Counted from the stretch's first letter, positions 1 through 10,133 are shown. The stretch: 64,000 nt of DNA from Euptelea pleiosperma (GCA_035048495.1 JASUTR010000021.1:1-64000), one strand, 5' to 3'. Notes: generated from the letters alone by a model not told the origin. Program-made: numbers and translations.

Positions 1-654
1 TTTCACTCTATTGTTTGGAGAGGTAGCTTTTTCCATGGAGAACTATCTCAAAGGGAGGCTAACAGTCGATTGTAGTGAAGTTTCAAAATCAACTGAGAGC
101 AAATATAGCTATTTTTATTGACTTGTTAACTCACGATTTTTCTTTTTCAGTTCTCATCTTTTAACAAGTAGTTCTGTTTTTCACTTGTTTATAATGGTAG
201 CTTTCACTCTCCTAGAATAGGTAGCCCTTTTCTGCAGCAATAGAATCAGACATCAATTTTAACGGGGCCATACAGATGGCTTTCACTCTATTGTTTGGAG
301 GTAGCTTTTTCCATGGAGAACTATCTCAAAGGGCGGCTAACAGTCGATTGTAGTAAAGTTTCGAAATCAACTAAGAGCAAATATGGATGTTTTTATTAAC
401 TTATTAACTCTGGATTTTTCTTTTTCAGTTCTCATCTTTTAACAAGTAGTTCTGTTTTTCACTTGTCTATAATGGTAGCTTTCACTCTCCTAGAATAGGT
501 AGCCCTTTTCTGCAGCAATAGAATCAGACATCAATTTTAAACGGGGCCATACAGATGGCTTTCACTCTATTGTTTGGAGGTAGCTTTTCCATGGAGAACT
601 ATCTCAAAGGGAGGCTAACAGTCGATTGTAGTAAAGTTTCGAAATCAAATGAGA
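1..654. repeat. Tandem repeat, about 279-bp period, 2.3 copies
   Basis: The phrase TTTCACTCTATTGTTTGGAG recurs at 1, 281 and 560, giving periods of 280 and 279 bp. The copies differ by a few substitutions and small indels. The third copy stops near 654, where unrelated AT-rich sequence begins. The array may continue to the left of the window. No coding potential is visible. Confidence 0.9.
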
Positions 655-1199
655 GCATGAACACTACTAATTTGAAGTTATAATCAGTATAGGTTTATTC
701 CTAATCCAAATTGTACAAGATTTTATACCACTATCAAATCCGTACCTACCAGTGTAAATCAGTGTGCATGTAAAGTTATCAGATAAAACTGAATAAATTT
801 TTACCGAATTCCAACTAGTAAATCAGACTAATCTTAAGAATTATCTAGAATTTCTACAGTGATTGTCAAATTATTCTTAGTGTCAAGTCCTAGTTTTAGA
901 TTTTTCTATAAAGTTAATGCCCATCAAATCTTAAATTCAATTATGTATAGCAAAAGCTTTATCAATTCTACTTAACACAAATATTTTTTATTTCCCAACT
1001 TTTTCTAGTTTTTTTTCTTCTTGAAACAAATCCTAACAAAACAATTTTTTTGAATTAAAATTAAAGCAGAAAAACTATGGAGAAACAAAAACTACACATC
1101 ATAACTCCAAGGAATAAGAATTGAGAAAAAGAATAGTGATGTAGAACTTGAAGCCCTCGGGAAAATTGTAGGAAAAATACCTTTTTAGATTTGGATCAT
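655..1199. other. AT-rich intergenic DNA, nothing recognised
   Basis: This stretch is AT-rich with short A and T runs. I see no conserved reading frame and no repeat ends. Confidence 0.6.
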
Positions 1200-1680
1200 A
1201 GGTATGATTGAATAGCATTTCAGTTATGGTGTAGCAGCCGTCTCTGTTTCTATTTCCTCTCATGATGGTTCATCCGAACTCATCAAAAATGTCGCAACCA
1301 GACTCAGTGAATTGAACTATATTCTTCTGGTCGGAAATCTGACTGATGCTTAAAATGTTCCTCAATGCCTTTTATGTAAAGCACTTCGTCTAAGGTAGTA
1401 CAGTTCCATTTCCTGTGATATAACCACGGCTTACGTCAACATAGGTCATAGTGTCATTCCCGGGGAGCACTTCAAAGGAAGTATACAATTATCTTCCCAG
1501 TAACTTCCCAGTAACATGTCTTGAGCAACCACCATCTAGTAGCCAGGTGCTACCTTTAAATTTATCATTTTTTGTGGTGCTCACGTTACACCTTAGAGAA
1601 TCTTTCCTGACCCATATAAATCTAACTCTAGGAGTTCTGGGTGTAGGTGAAGCAACATTATTCTTTGGCACCTTTCTCCT
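1200..1680 (-). pseudogene. Ty1/copia polyprotein remnant (protease and pre-integrase part)
   Basis: Read on the minus strand, 1489-1671 encodes a segment with WLLDGGCSRHVTG, which matches the start of the copia aspartic protease (usually W-D-S-G-C-S-x-H-M-T-G). Further along the same strand, around 1262-1358 and in another frame, comes ILSISQISDQKNIVQFTESG, typical of the GAG-pre-integrase region. The usual Asp-Ser/Thr-Gly catalytic triplet reads Asp-Gly-Gly, and frame changes separate the pieces, so this is a decayed fragment. No LTRs, reverse transcriptase or RNase H are visible nearby. Confidence 0.8.
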
Positions 1681-2049
1681 TTAAGTCATCTGACTCTTAG
1701 GATTTGAGTTTTTCTAGGAATTTTATTTCCCTGCTCAACTTAGTCCTCTTGGCTTCATAAATAAAGGAACACATGGTCGATATGCCGAACAGTGTGACGT
1801 TTTGATCCTAAGTAAAATCGAGTCCTACCCAGAATCATATGACCTACATCCATAGGTACCAACATCACACCACAAGGTGTCCTTATAGGAAGAAAACTGA
1901 ATGGAAACCTGTCACCTCTAAGATAAAAGGGCTTTGATGATGAATAGTTTCACTCCCAAGGGAGGCTGACTCCGAACATCAGGTTTCAATCCCAAGGTAA
2001 GGGGCTTAGTAGCTGGGTTGCAGGAGTCAAAACATCTCTCACGCTACAA
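1681..2049. other. No recognisable gene between two retroelement remnants
   Basis: This stretch separates the copia and gypsy remnants. It may be further decayed retroelement sequence, but I could not match a domain. Confidence 0.4.
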
Positions 2050-2560
2050 TTTAAGATGCCACTCTAAATCTTGGCCACCTAATGGGCATGCCCCAAAGTG
2101 TGGACATCATAGGGAATCAGCCCTCTCTATAGCTCAAATCGGAGACCCATACGAAACCTGGATAAGGTCATCAGAGGGTTTTCCCTGATGTTACATCGCA
2201 TCATGTATTCGTTGAATTTTGCGATGTAATGAGCGACAGACATAGATCTTGGGCTAAGGGATTGCCATTGATCTAAAAGTCTCTCGCGATAACTCAAAGA
2301 CAATTACTTCTCCATGAAGACTTCCTTCATTTCAGTCTACTGAGCAATGGGTTCTTCGCCACTTCTATAAATCTTACGCTCGACGTTGGTCCAATAAAGT
2401 TTGGCTTGTTCTACCAATTACATCTTGGCAAACCAAACTCTACAAACTTCAGACATTTTGTACGACTCAAATTAGTGGTCCATATCTGACAACCAGTCGA
2501 GGAAAACTTTTGGGTCCAAGCAACAATCAAAGCTAGGAGCATCAATCTTAACCGTCATCG
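2050..2560 (-). pseudogene. Ty3/gypsy gag remnant with several stop codons
   Basis: Minus-strand translation gives the plant gypsy gag (Retrotrans_gag) pattern. In order it has DAPSFD, then DPKVFLDWLSDMDH, KMSEVCRVWFAKM, LVEQAKLYWTNVERKIYRSG, TEMKEVFMEK, LSLSYRERLLDQWQSLS, MSVAHYIAKFNEYMMRC and NIREN-PLMTLSRFRMGL. At least four in-frame stops interrupt it where Tyr, Trp or Lys-type codons are usual, so it is a pseudogene. No zinc knuckle, protease or reverse transcriptase follows in the expected direction. Its neighbour is a copia fragment on the same strand, so these are two separate insertions. Confidence 0.85.
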
Positions 2561-4045
2561 TGGTCATAGAGCCCTAATATTCATTCGGGGGTTGGTGACC
2601 ACCCCCACGATCTTTACCTAGGTCCCAGCCTCGACCTCAGCCTCATTCATGATTACAGGACTTATCCTCGTCTATAGGATTTTTCCTTGGAGGTACTGTA
2701 ATTCAGGGTATCAGGGTATCATCGAGGTACGCAACCAGGAACTTGCCCATGCAAGGCCTCCATACAGGCAAACTTTCACTTTCACTTTCGCACGTGCACC
2801 TTTTGTGGATTGGAAGGGACCAGTCTGTGTCCAGAAACATCCGAAGTATAAGGACAAGTGTCAAAAAATGGTTTTGTGTAGTTAAATGTCAACATGTGGA
2901 AAGTGCACATGTAAGGGGATTTGAGTCTGTGAGAGGTGTGTTTCCTCTGCTTTTGGCTAGTGGAACTTCATTTGTTTGGTTCTCTTGGAAGGCTGGTGTG
3001 ACACCTTAGTGTTCTTAGAAGTGGTGAGGCTCCAATTCCCTATCTTCTCTCCTCTCTATTTTATTTCTATTTTCTGTTGCTAGCATCATCCCAGAAAATC
3101 CTAACTTAGCTTACTTGTCTAGCATCACAAAACCTAACCATAAGCTATCGTGTGACCCTATTTATAAATAACAAATACCCAAACCTAGCCTTCTCTGAAG
3201 TTCATAATCAATACTATTAAAACCTTAGATAGCCATGTTCATCTCTTTCAATCTTTAATTTTAGCTATGGTACAATCCCAATTATTCCAGCATCTGTGGA
3301 ACTGATTTCTCTAATCTGTTTAAACCCAACCAGAATTCTCTCTTAGTTACCTTTATAAAACTCCCGATAATATTTCCATCACTTTTCTAACGGTCGGGCA
3401 CCTCTAAACCATCCATTATGCCTACAAACCTGAGCTATTTAACATGTTCTTGCCCCATCTTTGATCTAATACTCCAGAGTTTCAATGATAAATATCTAAA
3501 AGTACACTTATAATTCACTTAAATGCATAATAAGTGCAGCACCACCTACAAGTGCTAGTGAAAAAATAATAAATGAACGAATAAAGCAGTAGCAAGTAGA
3601 ACAGCTTTAATCCACAATTGCCATGCAAAAAAAAGAAAAAATGAGAAAGCAAAGCAGTGAAGTAATGAATTCAATAATGCATCCCAGTGATTCATAAAAG
3701 ACGAATATTTACGCAATCAATAGTTGACATTTAACTACATGAAACCATGCCATGAGCACTATATTAATTTGAGTAGATATCAGAATATTGAGTAACTTTT
3801 TTAAGGTCCAACTGAATGCCCAAAACATTTTAGAGAAACTTGGTACCTGTTGAGATCCTAATGACCAAAGAACCCTTGGGATCTTAAATGGAAAAATCCT
3901 CCAATTGCAAGGACATACACCAATACAGAAATAATTATCCCAATTGAAGGATCAAATCAATAATTTGGGCCAAAAAGAGAGTACGGCATCTGAACTGGTA
4001 AACATTTTTGTTATGGAAGGCACACTAGGTGACATATCATCATCC
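2561..4045. other. AT-rich intergenic DNA without a recognised gene
   Basis: Small reading frames at 2649-3009 have no recognisable motif. The stretch up to 4045 abuts the interrupted reading frame split by LTR copy A. No repeat termini were identified. Confidence 0.5.
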
Positions 4046-4067
4046 TCCTTCCGTAAAGGTGTGAAGG

Positions 4068-4072
4068 TGTGC
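4068..4072. repeat. Left target-site duplication of LTR copy A
   Basis: TGTGC here is repeated at 7399-7403. The uninterrupted target sequence survives at 7487-7520 because the target lay in a tandem duplication, and it confirms the exact insertion point. Confidence 0.9.
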
Positions 4073-5301
4073 TGATATTCGCTCAAAAGTGCTTATTTTA
4101 AGCACTTATCCTGTTAGTGTTATCGCACTCTCCTACGTAAAACTGCTCTAATTATCCACTTTTCTACGTAAGAGTCTCTTGTGTTGCGTAGAACACACTT
4201 TTCTGGACGAAATGGTATATTTGCATGCATTAAACACATTTTCGGAAGTCTAGACATGTAGTCATTCTGAGAGAGTCTCATTACGCGCTTCTTCTGTCGC
4301 AGGAAACCCCGATGGGACGATTCTCAAGACTTGTGGGCCCAAATCGATCATGAAAGCCCATTATAAAAGCTTAAAGAGCCAACAGGCTATGACTAGAAGA
4401 TATGGGCCAAATACGGGTTGAAAAAGAGGATCGAAGAGCTGGCCCAAGGAACCACGAGAGCGGGAGAGCTGATAACCAAGAGAAGGACCAAAGCATTTAA
4501 AGCCACATCAAATGATGGCCTACTCTACTGGCAAAGCTCAAGTGAAGAACAATGGAAAACCAGGGTTCATGACCCTCTGCCAATACTTTTTCTGATATTT
4601 TCTCTCTCATCTCTCCTTATTTTCTCTCTCTTCATTTCTCGGTCCTCGAATCTATTGACTTAACCCCAGACCTCCTGCCCATTGGCTCTGTCTCATCTCC
4701 CTTAGCTTTCTGACCGTTGGATCTTCCATCGGGCCGTTGAATCTCTATAGATCGCCATGTGATCTATCAATTCTATGCATTCGACCATCCGATCATGCTA
4801 CTGATCAGTCAATCATCCATCCTATCAACCACCCGATCTCCAGTGTAAAATATTAGTCCCTAAGGCAGGTTTGATTGTAGAGTAATGCCTCAGATTATTG
4901 ATCGTGGCTGAGAGCGTAGAGCTCGATTTCCGAAGAAAGGAAAATACATCTTTCCTTGATGGGTATTTCAAGGGGAAAAATGCATTTTTCTCCCCTGGCA
5001 ACCAAACGCACCCTAACCCACATCCATCGAGCCCAGTGGCCCACTATCCTTCTCACCTACCTTCTGGCCCATGGCCGATGCACTCTGGGCCCACGATTTT
5101 GAGCATTCCCATTGGCCAACCACTGGCCGACTCGTGGCGTCATCTCTCGGCCAACCACTGGCCAACACGTGGCATCAGCTTTTGGCCTGGTGGTCATGGC
5201 CAAATAGCCCACGAGCCCAAGCCCGTAACCCACATCACTTTTCAAAAATAAAAATTAAAATAAAAATAAAAAAAAAAATGATGAAAAAAAATGAATTTTT
5301 T

Positions 5302-5343
5302 TAGAAACCGTGAGTTTCTAAGTGTAGAAACCCACGGTTTCTA
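5302..5343. promoter_or_regulatory. Long hairpin upstream of a TATA-like site in LTR copy A
   Basis: The outer arms TAGAAACCGTG and CACGGTTTCTA pair perfectly. The inner arms GTTTCTA and TAGAAAC pair perfectly around the loop AGTG. One A/C mismatch separates the two stems. CTTAAGG follows directly. Copy B has a different but equally complete palindrome in the same place (31986-32011). Confidence 0.75.
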
Positions 5344-5353
5344 CTTAAGGGGA

Positions 5354-5367
5354 GGGTTGAAAAACCC
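5354..5367. promoter_or_regulatory. Short hairpin after the TATA-like site, LTR copy A
   Basis: GGGTT pairs with AACCC around GAAA. Copy B has GGGTTC and GAACCC at 32034-32049 in the corresponding position. Confidence 0.6.
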
Positions 5368-5463
5368 TCAAGAGCTCTCTTCCTCTCCCATTTTTTTCCT
5401 CATTCTTCCTCTTCTGCTCCGCTCCTTCACCTCCGGCGAGCCACCACCGGACTGGTTCGCCGG

Positions 5464-5613
5464 CTTCTTCTTCTTCTTCTTCTTCTTCTTCTTCTTCTTC
5501 TTCTTCTTCTTCTTCTTCTTCTTCTTCTTCTTCTTCTTCTTCTTTTTCTTCTTCTTCTTCTTCTTCTTCTTCTTCTTTTTCTTCTTCTTCTTCTTCTTCT
5601 TCTTCTTCTTCTT
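5464..5613. repeat. (TTC)n microsatellite inside LTR copy A
   Basis: About 50 TTC units run with only two interruptions (TTTTTC). The block lies in the pyrimidine-rich middle of the LTR. Confidence 0.95.
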
Positions 5614-5659
5614 TCCCTCTTCCCCCTCCTCTTCGTCTTCTTCCTATTCTGCATAGTCG

Positions 5660-5684
5660 CCGGAGTTGCAGGCAGCAACTCCGG
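5660..5684. other. GGAGTTGC hairpin 1 in LTR copy A
   Basis: CCGGAGTTGC pairs with GCAACTCCGG around AGGCA, a perfect 10-bp stem. Confidence 0.7.
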
Positions 5685-5830
5685 TCGTCGTCGTCACCAC
5701 CACCGCCAGCACGTCCTCTCTTCCCCCCTTCTTCTCCTCTTCCTCCTCCTCTTCCTTCTTCTTCCTCTTCTCTTTCTTCTGGCTTCTCTTCTTCTTCTTC
5801 CTCTTCTCTTCTTCTATTTTTTTTTTCCTT

Positions 5831-5858
5831 ACCGGAGTTGCAGGTCTGCAACTCCGGT
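5831..5858. other. GGAGTTGC hairpin 2 in LTR copy A
   Basis: ACCGGAGTTGCA pairs with TGCAACTCCGGT around GGTC, a perfect 12-bp stem. Confidence 0.75.
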
Positions 5859-6240
5859 GTTCATGGTGTTGACACCAGCAACACGCTAATCGCCCCTACC
5901 GGTCCATTTTTTTCCATTCTCTCTCTTCACGGTGCTTTCCCTTGCACCACCAGCAGCTACTACAGCCTCCACTGCCAGCCGGATTGGCTCGTCTCCATTA
6001 AACTCCACCGCCTGCAACTAACGGACTGGTTTTGAGCCAGCCATCACCGGTCAACCGTTGCTCCCACCACGTCAACACCAGCCTACAACTAACGGACTGC
6101 AAGCTTGCAGTCCGTGCTGCCCATTTCCCCCCACCATATGAGTTGCAGACCATCTCCTTCGTCGTCATCACCACCACGTCTGCAACTCCGGGCGTACAAG
6201 CCACAACAGCGACCGCCCTCTCCTTCATCTCCAACGGTTG

Positions 6241-6265
6241 CTGGAGTTGCAACCTGCAACTCCAG
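6241..6265. other. GGAGTTGC hairpin 3 in LTR copy A
   Basis: CTGGAGTTGCA pairs with TGCAACTCCAG around ACC, a perfect 11-bp stem. Confidence 0.7.
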
Positions 6266-6869
6266 TCCGTCAAGTTGCCTCCCACACCGCTGTCATCTCT
6301 CTCTCAAAAGAAAAGAGATAAAAAAATAAAAAAAAAAGAGAGGAAGAAAGAAATAAAAAAAAAAAAAAATCAGAAAAGAGAATAAGAAGAAAGAGGGGAG
6401 GAACATCCTCACCTGGTTCGTCCGCCTCCTCCACCGTTTCTCCACTGCCCGTGCTCCACAACACCGGCCTCATCTTCATCTCCACCTGGTGCTATCTCTC
6501 ATCCTCTCAGGGTAGCAACGGAGTGCTATTCCTCTTCCATTACCGTGTGGTCCATAGCAGCTCAATCCATTACAAATAGTTGCTGCCTCCTATTCAGCTA
6601 GTGATCTTCATCGGTACCTCTTCTTCACCAGGTAAGTGTTATAGAGAATCAACGGATATACATTCTCCTTGCTGCCCCACGGCACATCCTTGATCCACAT
6701 TCCATAGATCTGCCTATGCATTCAAGCAAGATCCATGGTGCAACTTGCTATCTCCAATCTCCACGGTTTCTTGTTCAAGTTGCAACCTCTGAAATTCAAA
6801 GTTCAGCACCTTCCAACGACTGCCATGTGCATTCTTCAAGTCACCACAACCCTCCATTCACAGCCAAAG

Positions 6870-7110
6870 TAAGAGCAATAGGTTTCTCTCTTCTTCTACC
6901 ACTTTCTCTCTCTCTTCTTTAACATTTCTCTCACTTTCTCTCTCTAACATTCTCTCTCTAGGGTAGTTTTCTCTCTAGATTTCTCTATCTATTTCTCTCT
7001 TCGATATATAGTTTCTCTCTCTAGAATAGCCTTCTTGATAGTTCTCTCTCTCTAGAAATACTACCTCACTTCATTTTCTCTCTCTAACTCTCTCTAGAAT
7101 TTTCTTCTTT
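6870..7110. repeat. TCTCTC-rich low-complexity block in LTR copy A
   Basis: Repeated TTTCTCTCTCTAG-like phrases form a pyrimidine tract. The same block is present in copy B at about 33137-33352, so it belongs to the element. Confidence 0.8.
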
Positions 7111-7379
7111 AAAATTGCTTTTTAGTTTATCTTCTTAGATGTTATTTTCGATTCAAGCATTGTAATAAACATTTGATCACTGAATGATAAAGTTTGTGTT
7201 TATCTATTATTTCTTGTGATGATCTGTCATTTTATGTTCTTATTCGCGCTAATCCGACTAATCCCGAGTGCAGATCGACATCCGACACGAATCCCTATAC
7301 AATATTGCTCATTTTACAGGTTAAATGTCTCGGATAATTACAAATCTTGTTGAGTCTAGGGTTTCCGTAACCAACGACG

Positions 7380-7650
7380 CGGAAAAACCCTATTATCATG
7401 TGCAATAGTTCTGCACTTCCCACATCCACAACTTGGAGCAGCAGAGAAAGGTGAAGCAATGGAGAACACATAACTAGTACCACCTTCCGTAAAGGTGTGA
7501 AGGTGTGCAATAGTTCTGCACTTCCCACATCCACAACTTGGAGCAGCAGAGAAAGGTGAAGCAATGGAGAACACATAACTAGTACCACCATAAGCCCCTT
7601 GGATCATGCAAGTAAGGACGATCTCAAAGTTTTCAATTAAGAGAAATCTG
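7380..7650 (-). pseudogene. Unidentified short reading frame with a 105-bp in-frame duplication, split by LTR copy A
   Basis: On the minus strand a frame near 7591 begins MIQGAYGGTSYVFSIASPF and continues with SAAPSCGCGKCRTIAH and LHTFTE. A 105-bp (35-codon) unit is repeated head to tail without breaking the frame: TGTGC lies at both 7399 and 7504. LTR copy A inserted at the end of the repeat. Across the insertion, at 4046-4067, the frame reads on for a few codons (ending Glu-Gly-Gly) and then stops at TGA. The two CxC/GKC clusters could suggest metal binding, but I do not recognise the family. Whether it is an exon or a chance frame is open, and no clean splice acceptor is visible upstream. 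Confidence 0.4.
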
Positions 7651-8479
7651 AGTTGGATAGAAAGAGTCGCTGAACCTTACATTCTACTTTCTTCTTTGGC
7701 ACTTTTTCATACAATCTTAATTAACGATCTTGCGTATTTGAGAATAACTGAAGAGAAGTTTCGTACGGCATAATACATTTGAAGAAGAACTCATTAACGA
7801 TGAATCAGAGATGTCTTAGATCGTAAATATATTTAAAAGAAATATGATCATAGAGAGGAACCAAACTAAATCGAGATGAAGAAGAAGATGAAACAGAAAA
7901 AGAGGAAACTGAGATAAAAATAACTACACAAATTTAACACAGAAGATCAGAGTGAAGATTAAACCCACTGAAAATACCAAAACTTTCAATCATTCAACTG
8001 TGAAAAACTACAGCAGTAGAAAAATCAAAAAAAAAAAAACATTTGGTGAAAACACTAACTAAAAGGCTCTAACTGACAATCAATCAGCTTTAGCTCTCAC
8101 CAATTGTGACTAGCGGAAAAGAAAACAGAGAACCAGCATAAAAGTTAGCCTCCAAGGAATCTCAACTCAACGAATCTCAAACGAATCACAGCTGTCTAAC
8201 CACCTTAAACAAGCTCCAAACCCTAGATCGATCCAAAGAGAAGTTATGGAATTCCAAAGCAGGCTTGATCAGCTTGGAAGTTCAGAAATTTTCATCAATA
8301 AAGACACAATGGACAGAATATTTAGAAATCTACAATGAAATCATCTGTACGCATAGGATTCCACAAAGATTGCTACTGGTAGATTAAATGCAAAATCAAT
8401 CTGAAGATCTGGAAGCCAAACATGTAGAAAATTAGGGGTAACATGTAGACAATTAGGGTTAGGGATAAAATGAACTCAC
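7651..8479. other. AT-rich DNA, possibly intronic
   Basis: I see no coding segment. If the candidate exon at 8480-8565 and the frame at 7380-7650 belong to one minus-strand transcript, this would be its intron, but no other evidence links them. Confidence 0.35.
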
Positions 8480-8565
8480 GGCAGTTTACACAAGTTCGTT
8501 GGTGTAAGCTTCAGCGCGGATTGAGAGAGCGAGTTGGTGGAAACCCGAGCGAGGAGACGATCCAT
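8480..8565 (-). other. Candidate first exon of an unknown minus-strand gene
   Basis: From an ATG at 8565 the minus strand encodes MDRLLARVSTNSLSQSALKL and a few more residues. It is rich in Arg, Ser and Leu with no acidic residue after Asp2, as in mitochondrial presequences. It is followed at 8479 by a good splice donor, GTGAGT. The downstream exons are not identified, so the gene is a hypothesis only. Confidence 0.3.
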
Positions 8566-8987
8566 GGCGTTGGTTGAAGGACTGTTGTCCAATCCACTGC
8601 GAAGACGACGAGTTCAACTTCACCCCATGACTGCAACAAAAGGCAACCCGGTAGAGGAGGGAGCGAAGGCAAGAGAGGAAAGAGGTTTCTCTGAGAATAT
8701 TGAGGCCTGTTGAGATGGATGAGGGCAGGGTGAGAATATTGGAAATACGTATCTATAGGAGCAAAAAAAAATGTTGGATCAATAACGCAGATATCGAATT
8801 CAAAACAAGAAACTACCATTCACCAACGAAACCAATAATCTAGCTTGATAATTCGATAAAGTTCCACAACGATCTAAAGAGACGAACGAATTCACAAATA
8901 GAAACCCTAGATTTTCGAACAAATCAAAGCAGAGAACACGATAAAACCCTAAATTCAAGAGATGGAGAAAGAGTCAGAGATTATTAC

Positions 8988-9123
8988 TGGGTTTCTATGG
9001 TTTTCCGTCGACCCATTTGGAGACGGCAAAATGGACCTTCTCGCAACTTAGGGCTTCGGATTTGTGAGGCTCCTTGAGGCAGTTCCGTACGAGAGAGGCG
9101 CAGATGTTGGAGTATGTTATGTA
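8988..9123 (-). pseudogene. Mitochondrial ATP synthase subunit epsilon exon, broken by a Helitron and a stop codon
   Basis: The minus strand encodes [19 protein letters not shown], then [18 protein letters not shown] and VDGKP. This matches the plant F1-ATPase epsilon subunit, a protein of roughly 70 residues that sits in the central stalk of the mitochondrial ATP synthase. Two lesions are visible. The match starts exactly at 9123, where the 3' end of a Helitron (CTAG, 9124-9127) abuts it, so the start codon and first 15 or so residues are missing. A TAG at 8995-8997 stands where the family has a Glu- or Gln-type codon just after DGKP. A splice donor (GTAATA) follows at 8987, as expected for an exon end. 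I did not find the other exons. Confidence 0.8.
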
Positions 9124-9160
9124 CTAGGGGATGACCCGTGCCAACGGCACTCCTCAACAA
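9124..9160 (-). mobile_element. Helitron 3' terminus
   Basis: Read on the minus strand the sequence has GTGCCGTTGGCAC (5-bp stem GTGCC/GGCAC), ten bases, then CTAG, followed by T in the flank. This is the plant Helitron 3' end: hairpin, short spacer, CTRR, insertion between A and T. The element body must lie at higher coordinates; its 5' TC end was not located. The same arrangement with the same ten-base spacer occurs in the 2.1-kb array units. Confidence 0.8.
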
Positions 9161-9184
9161 AGCGTTTAATTTGCAAATAAACAG

Positions 9185-9250
9185 GTGCCTTCGGCACTCA
9201 AATCCACAGTGTTGAAACAGTGGATGAAGTGAAACGGGTGCCTTCGGCAC
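9185..9250 (-). repeat. Two extra Helitron-like hairpins, 53-bp spacing
   Basis: GTGCCTTCGGCAC occurs at 9185-9197 and at 9238-9250 with similar flanking sequence. Both resemble the terminal hairpin at 9139-9151 but lack a CTAG after them, so they look like duplicated subterminal copies inside the Helitron. Confidence 0.65.
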
Positions 9251-9998
9251 TCAAACCCACAATGTTGAAAAAGTAGGTGAAGTGATTTCTTTAGGAATTG
9301 ATCAAACAGTAGAACGAAAGGATGCGTCACAAACATCAATTCAAACAGAAAAATGGCAACAAAGGCAATTACAGCATAAAACAAATTCTTTATAACTTTC
9401 AGACCATATTGAAATTCTGCCAACCAAAAGAAGAGAACATTTATGGGTCCACCTGTTAATGGGTAGGCAGCATAACAAAATATGAAGTAGATAAATGAGC
9501 TAAAAATGAAACACTTATCGACTAAGGCTCACCATACACTAACCAAGTTTACTTCGACAGACTCAAATCATAAATGAGAATTTTTTATTGCTTGATGAGG
9601 GGAGGACTGATATCAATCAACCATACACCCATAGACCAAGAGTGGGTTCATACTCTATGTACGCAAAATAACCAAAAGAACCTTGTATAAGTGTATTCTT
9701 ACATTGAGGAAAAGCATCTTGCTTATGACATGACGTTGCTAGATCTCACTTCTTTTCACATTTGAGGAAAAGCATCCACCATTCAAAATGCCTCTAAAAC
9801 TTATCACCACATTGCTGCACAATGCTCAACTTAGGAATGTAAAATGAAATGTGGGTCGTAAGGCCAATACATTAGTATTTACAAAACCAATTCCTCTTAC
9901 CATTTCTATGCACACGAATACTAACATTTGGGTTTTGAAACTAAGTGTGCAAGCCAATTTAGAGAACTTTGTTGACCTTAAGTGGACTTATAAACCAC
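9251..9998. other. AT-rich DNA, presumably Helitron body or intergenic
   Basis: No coding motif or repeat terminus was seen. It may be part of the Helitron whose 3' end is at 9124. Confidence 0.35.
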
Positions 9999-10133
9999 AA
10001 ATTAGCCTGATTAGTGATTTCTAAGCATTGGATTGCAATCGTTTTCATGGGATGATTTTTAACCGTGGAATTTGAGCATTATTTGGAGTACTACGATCCA
10101 AAGGTTTGGACTCACTAATCTGGCTGAATTTTG
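9999..10133. mobile_element. MITE-like element (about 135 bp), copy 1
   Basis: The left end AAATTAGCCTGATTAGTGA and the right end TCACTAATCTGGCTGAATTT are near-complementary inverted repeats. The body (GGAATTTGAGCATTATTTGG, GATCCAAAGGTTTG) is shared with the copy at 15274-15408, which lies in the opposite orientation. Confidence 0.65.

Larger units (their letters stand above)
4073..7398 (+). mobile_element. LTR-type unit, copy A (3326 bp), probably a solo LTR
   Basis: The unit starts TGATATTCGC and ends CCTATTATCA. It is flanked by a 5-bp duplication TGTGC at 4068-4072 and 7399-7403, which is standard for LTR retrotransposon integration. Its first 0.7 kb and last 0.5 kb match copy B at 30967-33648. 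I see no primer-binding site, polypurine tract or pol domain, and the start is not repeated inside, so a large solo LTR is the simplest reading. A non-autonomous element is the alternative. The middle holds a hairpin, a TATA-like stretch and a long pyrimidine-rich block with further hairpins. A Del/Tekay-like chromovirus origin is only a guess from LTR length. Confidence 0.8.

Noticed and set aside
5291..5656. Poly-Phe / poly-Glu reading frames
   Set aside because: These are translations of the (TTC)n microsatellite in LTR copy A.
4073..7398. Copies A and B as the 5' and 3' LTRs of one giant element
   Set aside because: Each has its own different 5-bp target duplication (TGTGC and ATTGC), so they are independent insertions.
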